Shown piece by piece: positions 24,584 through 34,274 of a DNA stretch of 64,000 nucleotides. Under the pieces are notes generated by a model, which was given only the letters and a program-made list of their open reading frames with translations, had not been told where the DNA came from and ran no database searches. The stretch is from Pristionchus mayeri (taxonomy: Eukaryota; Nematoda; Chromadorea; Rhabditida; Neodiplogasteridae). The position numbers were made by a program, and so were the translations under genes. The stretch is from contig BTRK01000005.1 of NCBI GenBank assembly GCA_036245805.1, positions 10,044,001 through 10,108,000 of the forward strand, written 5' to 3'. Every line of letters begins with the position of its first letter. Position 1 is the first letter of the stretch.

Positions 24584-26132
24584 GAGACCCTCCACGAGAG
24601 GACGTAACAACTGTGCAGAGGCCCACGGATGGTGAAAAATTCGATAATTTCCAAACTTTTTTTTTGAAGTTTAGGTACCGAATGCTGATTGACGGCCGCA
24701 ATAGCTAAGGTCAGAGGTCGATTTTGAAAAAGTTTCAGATACCCCCCATTTTTGGGGTCGAAAAAGTTGATATCCCAGAATGATATGACAAATACACATT
24801 CTGGTGTATTTTTACTCGGAGATAACGAATTTGCATGTTAAAATGCGAAAAATTAAAAAACAAAACAGCTATCACCAAAAAACCGATTTTTCGACAACAT
24901 TTTGGAAAATGGAAAAAAATGAAACATTTCGGAGTGTTCTCACTTTGATTTTCGAAATCTACGCAAAAAACAATACTAGATCTGAATTTTTCAGATTTTT
25001 AAAAAAATACACTTTTTGGGAAAGTTGATTGAAAGTACGCTAAAGTGGCCTAAATGCCATATAGGGCGTCAGGTAATTCTGAATATTGGGCCAGTTTTTG
25101 CATCCATTGGACTAGAAACAGTTTTAAATGTGTAAACATAACATTTTCCGTCTTTTGAGATATGTGGAACCTTTGAAAGGTGAATTCTGAAAAATTCCGA
25201 AATTTCATGCCGAACCCATTACGATTTTTTTTCTTCACAAAATTGATGCATAAACACATCAAATTCAAAGATTATCACGCTTAAATCGATCTGTAGAATC
25301 AGAAAAATTACATATACAGCTTTCCAATGCACGTTCAATTGCCAATGTCTCAGAAAACCTTGATTTTTGTCTAAAAATCACGATTTTTTGAGCCCACAAG
25401 CTTTCATTTTCGTTTTGGTGCGAAAATATGTTCAAATTCGTTTTCTACGGGTCGAAATACGTCAGAAAATCTTTAGTCCGGCTTACTTTGTGAATGTTTA
25501 ACTTTTAGCCTCATAACAAGGGAGCAAAAAATGATTTTTTTGAATTTTTGATATTTTTCGCTATTTTTAGGTTCTATCACAATGAAAATGTTACTATTAC
25601 TAATTCACAACTGTTTCTAGTCCAATGGATGCAAAAACTGGCCCAATATTCAGAATTACCTGACACCCCATTTAGGCCACTTTGGCGTACTTTCAATCAA
25701 CTTTCCCAAAAATTTTATTTTTTTTTAAATCTGAAAAATTCAGATCTAGTACTGTTTTTTGCGTAGATTTCGAAAATCATAGTGAGAACACTCCGAAATT
25801 TTAAATTTTTTTTCGATCTTCCAAAATGTTGTCGAAAAATCGGTTTATTGGCGATAGCTGTTTTGTTTCTCAATTTTTCGCATTTTAACATGCAAATTCG
25901 TTATCTACGAGTAAAAATACACCAGAATGTGTATTTGTCATATCATTCTGGGATATCAACTTTTTCGACCCCAAAAATGGGGGTATCTGAAACTTTTTCA
26001 AAATCGACCTCTGACCTTAGCTATTGCGGCCGTCAATCAGCACTCGGTACCTACACTTCAGAAAAAAAAGTTTGGAAATTATCGAATTTTTCACCATCCG
26101 TGGACCTGTTACGTTCTCTGGTGGAGGGTCTC
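24584..26132. repeat. Foldback element flanked by TTAA
   Basis: Arms of about 770 bp meet near 25358. The element begins GAGACCCTCCACGAGAG and ends with the complement, and TTAA stands on both sides (24580-24583 and 26133-26136). Its right TTAA is also the left target site of the Kolobok element, so it probably inserted into that TTAA. The arms are A/T-rich with no coding potential. TTAA targeting fits piggyBac or Kolobok-type transposition in trans. Confidence 0.8.
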
Positions 26133-26136
26133 TTAA

Positions 26137-26933
26137 AGGGACCTGGAAACGTAAAACCATATTATCCCTGTGCGCGTAGAATGATCCAAAAACATCACTA
26201 AAAATAATAAAAAAAATTTTAAAAAATAATTAAATTTAGATCGTGATTTTAAAAATACGGTTCGAATTAATTGTTCCGTGTGTTCGCCCCGATTACGATA
26301 AACATAGTTATGCTCGGATCAGTTGGCTGCTTGGATCCGGCCATGCTGACCCGCTGATCGGCAGTCAGGGTTGGGAGGACGCGACTGTGCCCTCGACTCT
26401 GCGTCAAGTTTGCCCATATTTGGCTGATGTTTTCCTGTTTTTCACTCGTATTTCGTGCATTATTTCCGTTCTTCTTTTACCGAGACCGGTAAACACCATA
26501 ATTAACGGCATACATACTGTTTTGGCTTCAATTAATGCCCGTGTTGTATAGGGATCATGCTAATATCGATTTACCCTTATTCCGGTACACAGACACTCAC
26601 ATGTCGCATGTTTACTCATTCCCCCAGTTGTTTACGCTCCATTTGCAAGTTGTTGACTAGAATGCACGTGCGCCCGCTCGTTCTCTCGCACTCTCATTCT
26701 CCCGCGCGTTCTCGCGAAGTGCATCCTTCTCTCCCCTCGTCAATTGCTATTTTAGCTCTCGAGCAATCTAGTCGCCCGGTCTTTCCATGTCTATTTTTCG
26801 TCTCTGTATAAACTAGTCACTTATACGCTGCGGCCCATCTCTGTACCACACTAGGGAATACACAACATCCCTCTGACGCCAATGTTTTATTCAGTTTTCG
26901 CTCTTTTACGTGAGAATTCGCTTTAACTCGAGC
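26137..26933. other. Left subterminal region of the Kolobok element
   Basis: No gene is supported. The 102-codon frame at 26243-26551 and the 84-codon frame at 26557-26811 have no recognisable domain. The stretch leads into the RpS18 fragment and may include captured upstream sequence of that gene, which I cannot verify. Confidence 0.4.
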
Positions 26934-26941
26934 CATTTCAG
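26934..26941 (+). promoter_or_regulatory. Possible spliced-leader trans-splice acceptor
   Basis: The sequence gccatttcag ends 16 nt upstream of the RpS18 ATG at 26958. A TTTCAG acceptor this close to a start, without an upstream exon, is what nematode spliced-leader acceptors look like. Its presence would mean the captured fragment kept its natural mRNA 5' end. Confidence 0.45.
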
Positions 26942-26957
26942 TTAAGGCACGACAGCC

Positions 26958-27532
26958 ATGTCGTCCCTCATCATGCCCGAGAAGTTCCAGCACATTCATC
27001 GCGTGATGAACAGCAAGACCGATGGAAACAAGATGAACCCTTCGCTCTGGCACCCGTCAAGGTTTGCTCCTATTTAATTTCGGTTATTGGTCCCTGAGCT
27101 TCACATTAGACTCTGTTTGTTCGAGTACTTATTTACATGATTAGAATGCTTAGAGTCAGGGTCAGGCTAATCAAGTTCGTGATAACGCTGGTTGCTATGT
27201 ACTGCTGTTTTTCAGGGACTTGACCGGACGAGCTGAAGAGCTCTCCGATGAGGAGATCGAGAAGATCACCACCGCCATGCTGAACCCTACCCAGTACAAG
27301 ATCCCCGACTGGTTCCTCAACATAAAGAAAGACTACAAGGGCGGAAAGACTGCCCAGGTGTGTAATATTCTTAGAACCATATTTCATTTGTTTATATCTT
27401 CACATTTGGCGATTGCAAAACATGTTGTTCCTGTAGAGGTTACCATGGCTTTAGGTTCTCTCCACCGGAATGGACAACAAGTGGCGTGAGGAACTCGAGC
27501 GTCTCAAGAAGATCTGCTTCAACAAAGGCTAG
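26958..27532 (+). pseudogene. rps-18: Captured, degraded ribosomal protein S18 (uS13) gene
   Basis: Three exons can be read: 26958-27061, 27216-27357 and 27455-27532, with GT-AG introns of 154 and 97 nt and matching phases, giving a 107-residue frame. Exon 1 starts with the S18 N-terminus (IMPEKFQHIHRVMN). It then reads NPSLWHP, but the +1 frame reads PFALAPVKG, which matches the family's P(F/Y)ALTAIKG, so a frameshift is present. About 14 family residues before the next exon (GRRFA to RKADV) are missing. Exon 2 has [11 protein letters not shown] and [13 protein letters not shown]; exon 3 has [14 protein letters not shown], then a premature TAG that removes the whole RNA-binding C-terminus (family about 152 residues). 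Introns show it is not a retrocopy. No ribosomal function is expected. Confidence 0.85.
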
Positions 27533-28276
27533 TTTACGTTTATTTATTAAAATTACGTTCCATATTCTAATTTCTAAGTATACCATAGCATGTATTGCCC
27601 CCGAATCTTGCATAAGTTATTTAGTTTGATAGAGATTGAGGATAAGCGGGCTCCATTTTATTCTTTGACGGGAATATATCTTCGGATGTCAATCGCAGCG
27701 TAGTGCATTCATGTGTTTTCATTTTACACCTTGCAAAGTTGCGTTCATAGCTCACTAATAGGTTATTTATTACCTTTACTATGCCAATAATATTTATATT
27801 TATTTATAGAATTTAAATTTTCAAGTTAAAAAATGTTACAGCTCGAAAACATTTTTCCGATTATCGTTTTTTTTGGATTCAGCGTCCTTATGGTTTTCGA
27901 CTTTACTAAAATGTTCTCCGTATTTTTGCGGTTCGAAAATGGTGCTGTGCGTAACATAGCATGAAAAATATCGAAATTGACACCTACCTACTTGATTTGA
28001 AGAAAAAATACCACATGATTTTTCATGTTTTTTCTATGTTTCATTTTCGTTCTAAAACTTGCTAAGGTGGCGTAAACATAAAATCGATAGGATAATACGC
28101 TTTGACTTTATACTGACAACATGTTTGATTATATCGTGGAATTGAGTTTGGCTTTTTAGGAGAGAAAAATGGCCTCATAGGGAAAGGCTAGGCTTAGACA
28201 CACTTCCCCGCACCAATGTGCTTGCGAGTAAAAAAACTTTTTTATGTGAGCATTACCAGTTTCTACAACACTTCAG
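27533..28276. other. Spacer between captured S18 and S2 fragments
   Basis: AT-rich sequence with no gene recognised; it may be captured flanking or intron sequence of either gene. Confidence 0.4.
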
Positions 28277-28600
28277 GAGTTCGAGCTCATCGACTATCTC
28301 TGCTACAACCTGAAGGATGAGGTCCTCAAGATCATCCCCGTCCACAAGCAGACCAGGTTTGTGATATTGCTGATCGGTGAAAACTTTCCTCACCTGGGCC
28401 GACAAATCGTTGACATAGGAAGTATGTGTACAAGGTCGTTTGTTGTACTTGTTTACTTCGAGCATTGCCGACATAGTCTACTTTTATGTAAATATGTTCA
28501 TTACAGAGCCGGACAGCGAACCCGCTTCAAGGCCTTCGCCGCTATCGGAGACTACAACGGTCACGTCGGACTGGGGCCACCGCCATCCGTGAGTGGGGAC
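28277..28600 (+). pseudogene. rps-2: Captured ribosomal protein S2 (uS5) fragment, middle part
   Basis: Exon 28277-28356 follows a cttcag acceptor and encodes EFELIDYLCYNLKDEVLKI up to HKQTR. After a 150-nt intron (28357-28506) the exon from 28507 continues AGQRTRFKAFAAIGDYNGHVGLG. These are the uS5 residues around the conserved S5 domain. After GLG the family's VKCSKEV is missing, and the next family segment, ATAIR, is present but in a different frame (28580-28592), so a small frameshifting deletion has occurred. The rest of the protein is absent. Confidence 0.85.
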
Positions 28601-28639
28601 TCGGCTTCATGTCTCTAGCATATCAGTCCTTGATAAGTA

Positions 28640-28800
28640 TCATGTGTGACCAAGTCGGTACCAGGTCCGTATCTCACGGTACCATTTCGGAACCCGACCG
28701 CCCCGGGACGGTACCACGAGGTACTGGGAACATATCACGTGGTACCAGGAATCAATCACATGATGCCGGAACCGTACCACGTGGTACCCGATCACGTAAA
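28640..28800. repeat. Cluster of GGTACC and CACGTG palindromic words
   Basis: The segment contains repeated imperfect units built on ggtaccacgtggtacc-like words (near 28656, 28677, 28718, 28733, 28773 and 28783), several of them self-complementary. It lies between the two S2 fragments. Confidence 0.6.
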
Positions 28801-28850
28801 TATTGTTTATCTCAATGCGCCATGTAAAAATATTCTTATTCATTTTGCAG

Positions 28851-28960
28851 CTGTGGATGCAGAGGAAAGGAAAGAGACAAGGAACGGATGCCCGCGAGCA
28901 AGCTCGGACGTCTCGTTAAGGACAGGAAGACCACCACCCTCGAGGAGATCTACCCCGAGA
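28851..28960 (+). pseudogene. rps-2: Captured ribosomal protein S2 fragment, N-terminal part
   Basis: After a ttttgcag acceptor the exon encodes a basic stretch, then MPASKLGRLVKDRKTTTLEE and IYPE, ending at a GT donor at 28961. This corresponds to the segment just before the S5 domain (family: KLGRLVKDxKIxxLEEIY). In the intact gene it precedes the part found at 28277-28600, but here it lies downstream on the same strand, so the order is permuted. Confidence 0.85.
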
Positions 28961-29091
28961 GTGGGTTACTTTCGCTTATATGAAAACACGTATCCTTTCC
29001 TCTCAATATCCCTTGACAATTTCTAAAAATTAGGTGTCCGATGGATGATTGCTTTGTATTTTTATCAACATATAAGCGAGAATCACAAGTA

Positions 29092-32000
29092 CTAGAATTC
29101 TTGGGATTTGTCCTCTCCCGCATTCTCCTGAGGTCCCATCTCTTCCTCACTAGAGTCCCCGAAATCGAAACCCTCTTTCTCATAATCCTCATAACCCGAC
29201 TCCAGCTGAGCCTTCTCCTTCTCCTCCCACCAACTAATGAGCTCATCGTAGACATCATCTCGGGGAACACCCATTCTTCGCATCACCCGTTGCTCGCTCA
29301 ACTCGTCTCTCACGCGTAGACTTTCTTCCATAATCTGTAATTGCTCATACATATAATTCCGAAAACAGTCTTTCTTACCTCATCCCTCCAACAATGGGTG
29401 CCTTTTCCTCTCTTTCTCTTAATCGCTGCTACTAATCTTCCCTTCCTAGAAACGAGCGCATTTCCAATCTCTCCTCTCGTCCCTAATATGTAATCAAAAG
29501 CGAGACTATTATAGTGAAGAATGGACACTTTGGTCTTCAACGAGTAATAGTGGGGAGCGCTGCAATCGAATATTATTTCCTTTCGATCATTCACTGACCA
29601 AGCGAATCTTTTCGGCGAATACATAAGACTGAGCGAGTGAAAAGATTCATTGATTGAAGTGTCGATGAGCGAGGCAGCAGAGAGGAAAGCCTTTTCAAAC
29701 TTGGGGGCGAACAGCATCTCTCTAACCGTTTCTAATTCTTTGCTGCCAGCCTACAATTAGTGACACGCTCGAAATAGTTTAGCTTTCCCCTATTCAAACC
29801 TTCAATGTCAGTCGCTTTTCTCCCCTTTTCATCCTCTTCAGTTTCCCATGTTCGCACTTCGTGATCAATTTGAACTCATCACTCTATAAACATAACCTAC
29901 CGATGACACTCTACTGCATTAGTATCACCTTAGCCCACTTGTGTTTGCCCAGGATATGCATAACAAACGACTGAACAACTTCGAGGGCGCGAGGGCGATC
30001 TTCTTTCTTGGGATATGTCTTGCGCACATGGAACAGGTGGTTGAAAAATAGTCGGTAGAAGGGTGCGAGGGCGGGATTTGCTTTCACCATCTTGAATGGT
30101 GTATGATTACGAAATTTATTAGATTTTCGTGTACACCCGACCTGCCACCATTCCTTTCTCAGGGACTTCTGAACGTGCCACCAGTCTAGCGTCATCTCTA
30201 TATTCGCTGTCTTTGGATCCTCGCGCAATATCTTGTTAACCATCATATTCTGATCACCTACTCTCCGTCTAGAATACGTGGATGAATGGCTTTATTATTT
30301 ATAAACGTCATCACCTTATTTCTATGCCGTTATCGATTAATTCGACAAGCGCTTGGTGGGTGCCCACTGATTCCATACGACAGGAAACTCCGTCTGAGAT
30401 TGCAGATTATTCGTTTTAGTGCGGCAATTGTACCTATTCCTGGTAATCCCTTGTGTAATACGGCCGACGCGATTGCAAGTTTCGTATGGCAATCGATGAC
30501 CGTGTTTTTATTGTTAGTTGCCGTGTGGCCGGGAGCATCAAACTGTCCATCGATAGATACTTCTAGTCCATTACCCTATTATAGAAATATCATAGATTTT
30601 CAAAAATACATGAGGATACCAAAGATGCATCAACCGCGATTTCTCTTGCCATTTCTTGCCAGGAATCGTATACTCGTTCGATAGATACGCTCCCAATTTC
30701 ACGAACTGTCTTGCGCATAATGCGGTCAGATGGCAAATCGAGTTTGAGAAGAAATCCAAGGTCACACAACCTCTGTAAAACAGGAAACCTCCTAGCCACA
30801 GATACTGCTTCTTACCGGAGTAGGGGTTCCAGTTATAAATGCAGCAATGGCGAGAGAATGATTGAACGAGAATACTTGTCCTCTCCCTTTTCCCACTTTC
30901 TGTTGGGTCTCAATGGTCACAACGGCATTGCATTTGTGGTTCAGACAGTGATAGGTGACAGCCCATGCACTTCCCTCTCTCATCATATCGATCAGACTCT
31001 GGTCGAGTACCTCCCCACACTCTTCACACCGCTTTAGCAGCCGCTTCAGGCAAGCATCTTCTATCACGGCATATCGGCCCAACTCTTTCACAATCTCTTC
31101 TTCCTCCTCCATTTCCTCATCCTCTTCCCCTTGGTTAGAATCTTGAGAGTACCGGTACTCCGAGTGCTACAACTAGTAACTGGCAAAATTACCCCGAAAT
31201 GACTCACCTGTGACTGGATAGTAGCCATTGTTGCAGTAGAGCGATCACTTTTGAACCTCTTTGGTATGACCTCATCCATTTGATTCCAGGAACCGACGTC
31301 GTCTGGATCGTCGTCGGAGTCGGGAGGGGGGAGGCGCCATCGAGGAACCTTTTGTTTTTTTTAGATTTCATCAATTGTTTCGTATCATTATTGCATGCTT
31401 AGTTGTCCCGATATTTATTGTTCAAAATTTTCATGATTACATTTATGTAAAGTTTATTGTTCAAAATTTTCATGATGACATTTATGTAAAATCATTGATT
31501 ATGTATTCTTTGAGTTCTGAATAATATACTTTCCACTTACATCTGTATGCGAAGCGATTGGAGAAAGTGATCGGGAGCGACGAACCGAACCTGGTCATGC
31601 CTGGAACGGGCATGTGCTCCATGATCAGTCGATTTAGTATGTCTAATTGAGGATTGTAGGTCGATGATTCTACTGTGTCAAGATCGATCAATAGTTTGAT
31701 GTTGTGTGCCTTATAGTTTTACTGCAGTTTATCGTAGATATAAATCTCCCATTGATGTTCATTCAGATATCGTTAGGCTGCAGCTGAACTCACTTGTCTT
31801 CGTGGGGGTTGATGGTAAACTGGTTGTGTGGCAGCGAATTGGGATGGCGGAACGAGATCCGCTGGTCTAGTCGTGCGTAGGGGGACAGTAGGGATGCAAA
31901 CAGGGCGGACAACGACACTTCGGCGCTGAAGCAATGGGCAGGTGTATTCGTCACGCGGGCAGAAGAGGTTCATTTTAGTAAAACAATTTATAGAACTCAC

Positions 32001-32225
32001 GTCCTTGGGTAGTTCATCGGAGGGGGAGTCGAAGTGGCGCAAACACCATCTAGGCTCTTTCACCGAAGAGTGTCTATCCCTTAGACGAGCTGTTCCATGT
32101 TCATCTAGCCCCTGTCTGAGCAGCCACTCCCTTTGAAGCAGAGGTCTCGACCGACGAGGGAAGTTCCTTGTACTCTCCGCCTCCTCCCCACAGAGGAAGC
32201 AACGTCTCTTCCTAACGCTAGCCAT
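29092..32225 (-). CDS. THAP-domain Kolobok-like transposase, 12 exons
   Basis: Proposed exons: 32225-32001, 31925-31794, 31709-31530, 31348-31208, 31166-30816, 30772-30620, 30575-30434, 30393-30315, 30268-29929, 29883-29800, 29750-29379 and 29334-29092. All phases agree, giving about 813 residues and a TAG stop. Most introns are 40-50 nt. Residues 1-75 form a C2CH THAP-like finger (C9, C12, W34, C61, H64). Residues 239-254 are mostly acidic. CEECG (273-277) and CLNHKC (300-305) suit zinc binding. Catalytic candidates are D403 in VSIDGQFDAPGHTA, D496 in MTLDWWHVQK and E644 in INESFHSL, followed by YSPKR. The order matches Kolobok-type THAP transposases. The acceptors of exons 3 and 4 end in AAG, not TTTCAG, and are the least certain. 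The reading frame could be functional. Confidence 0.8.
31414..31491. repeat. 39-bp tandem duplication inside a transposase intron
   Basis: Two nearly identical 39-bp units containing ttcaaaattttcatgat lie in the longest intron (31349-31529). They differ at two or three positions. Confidence 0.8.
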
Positions 32226-32351
32226 GCTGAATTGGGTCTCGGCGAGCATAATCAAACAAAAATGGAAATAAGTAAAATTACAAAAAAATATAAAAGATCT
32301 ATAAGACAAAAAGCACAGTAAGCCGAGACTCTTAGCCCGTGAAAATAAAAC

Positions 32352-32416
32352 TTCAAGACCGGAGCCGGAATTAATACCTTTTCAACCCGAGTATTAATTC
32401 CGGCTCCGGTCTTGAA
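32352..32416. repeat. Perfect 26-bp hairpin near the right end of the Kolobok element
   Basis: Stem 32352-32377 pairs perfectly with 32391-32416 around a 13-nt loop. The core is gaccggagccgg. It lies about 120 bp inside the right terminus and upstream of the transposase start, so it could be a transposase-binding site or part of the promoter; this is inference. Confidence 0.85.
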
Positions 32417-32542
32417 CTTTGATATTCATTCTTAGCTTAATTATTGATTTTTATTTATTTTTTTATTTTTTGACAAAGATGAACGGAAAGGTGATACATT
32501 TCATATGGGCGGCAATGTTCTAAGAGTGCCAGGTCCCTTTAA

Positions 32543-33629
32543 GGCGTTGGGGAGGAAATTCGGATATTCAAAATTGCTTAGCGACCTGAATCCACTGATA
32601 TGTAGCTAGTGTACTGTTTTGCAATTGCATAAACGTTCTCTTCGACGCCCCTGCTACAGGTCGATCAAGCCGCATCTCATGATGATCACCTGCAGATGTT
32701 GCTGCTGCTGTTCTTCCTCTGTCGCAAACCTGTGAGCAATTTCTCTATTCCACTGATATATTGGTGGACCAGGTTTTTGGGGGTCGAGGTTTTTATTTCA
32801 GAGCTCGTTCTGTTCGTAATTTACCATTTTCGGTTTCACGAGTTACTCTTATACAGCTGACTCACACCGATTGATCCTCAGCGCAGTCTTCCATAATCGT
32901 TTAAATAATAACCATTTCTTCGTTGTGCGGGTTCTCATTACATACCTTGGCCACACATCTCCTCGGCACCCTTAACCACTCGCACGAGCCGGTTAAGTGG
33001 ATGGCCTTTTCGATTTCGCTTTGACACAACTAGCTTCACAGTTCATGTAAGTTACTATCTTGATGTTGAATATCCATATTATTTCAAAATATGAGGTCTG
33101 TTATCCTCACTCATTGACTACCTCGATTTATTCCATGGTCCAAGAGGAGGTCGAGCTGTTCTTCTTGCTGTAGTGAGTGAATCTTATTTGAAATCTCTGT
33201 CTGGCTAGCATTGTTACAAAAGTATTTCCAATATCTTCGAAGTAATAGAGTAGCTCTGAGGGCGCGGGTCTGCTTCACCTAAGAACGCCGCGATCCATCT
33301 TGTCGTGAGATGAAGATGCCCTCTGCAAGACCTATCCTTTGGCGTTAGTTTATGCATCTGACGTTAATTACATCGATCATATCATTATATCTATCCTCAC
33401 GTCATGCACAATGGTCCTGCAGTATGGTAAATTCGGCGTTGGGAGAATGGGATCTTCGGTCGTTCCACAATAAAGAAAAAATAACCTTCATTGATTCGGT
33501 ATTTTTTGCCGCCACACGTTTATATTTATTTTGAAACACAAATCTCTGCAAAACCTACGTGAGCATAAATCTAAAACACGATTTCTGAGGAAACCAAAAT
33601 ATTCTTGGCAATGGCCAAAAACTCTTCCC
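32543..33629. other. Intergenic, no gene recognised
   Basis: Short frames without recognisable domains. CTG-rich words occur at about 32690-32715. Confidence 0.5.
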
Positions 33630-33960
33630 TCTAACTTATTCGGTAGTTAGTACTCGATGAGGGAAACATTCGAGAGTCGTTAAAATTTTGATCCGCGTAC
33701 GCGCCGCTGGCGGCGCGGATCTTGAATAAAACTACCGTAACCATCGAAATTTTTTTATATCGGCTCAAATGAGTACGGCGGTAGGGGAAATGAGTCGGCC
33801 GGCAAATTCTAAGACTTTTTTACTCCGGGGACTTTTTCGATCCGATTCCATCTAACACCAGAAATCGCTATAACCATTTTTACTTATGCTATTTATGCAA
33901 TTCCCCGAAAATTTTTCAAGAACCTCCCTAAATGTTATTGGCGTTTCCGCTTCTGCATGC
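33630..33960 (+). repeat. Dispersed repeat with GC-rich core, copy B
   Basis: Plus-strand match of the segment at 11240-11525. Its core gatccgcgtacgcgccgctg with the following inverted GC sequence (33691-33721) forms a stable small hairpin. It ends close to the left boundary of giant palindrome 1. Confidence 0.6.
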
Positions 33961-34274
33961 ACTAATACACATTTTATTAGAATATTAGAATTTAAAAAAT
34001 ATATAATTGTCGAAAAAAAAATGGAATCTACTTGCTACGTTAGGTCTTGTTTACAATTTTCATGCAAATTACTTGATTGGTTTCGGAGTTATGGCGAAAA
34101 AACGAAAAAGAGAGCGAAAATGATGACATGCAGCCCCGCTGCACCAGTCATATTGGTGGAAAATGAAGTGCACCATGATGTTTGGCACCCTCGAGAACCC
34201 CTCTCTACAAGTTTTTGAAATTTCACTGTGCCAGCCTCTACAACCGATTGTCCGATTCTTAGACGACCAGCCTC

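Larger units (their letters stand above)
26137..32538. mobile_element. Kolobok/T2-type DNA transposon carrying ribosomal gene fragments
   Basis: The left end reads TTAA-AGGGACCTGG (26133-26146) and the right end CCAGGTCCCT-TTAA (32529-32542). This gives a TTAA target duplication and at least 10-bp terminal inverted repeats. TTAAAGGRR is the terminus I know for T2/Kolobok elements. Inside are a THAP/Kolobok-like transposase gene on the minus strand (29092-32225), a perfect 26-bp hairpin near the right end, and on the plus strand fragments of RpS18 and RpS2. Ends, target site and transposase family agree, which supports a single 6.4-kb element; the short TIR is the weak point. Confidence 0.75.

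Noticed and set aside
26243..26811. Open frames of 102 and 84 codons on the plus strand
   Set aside because: No recognisable domain and low-complexity composition; they are not supported as genes.
26958..27532. Functional rps-18 gene
   Set aside because: It lacks the conserved GRRFA segment and the whole C-terminal RNA-binding part, and exon 1 has a frameshift relative to the family.
26958..28960. Processed (retrocopied) ribosomal pseudogenes
   Set aside because: Introns with GT-AG borders are retained in both S18 and S2 fragments and no poly-A tail is seen, so DNA-level capture is more likely.
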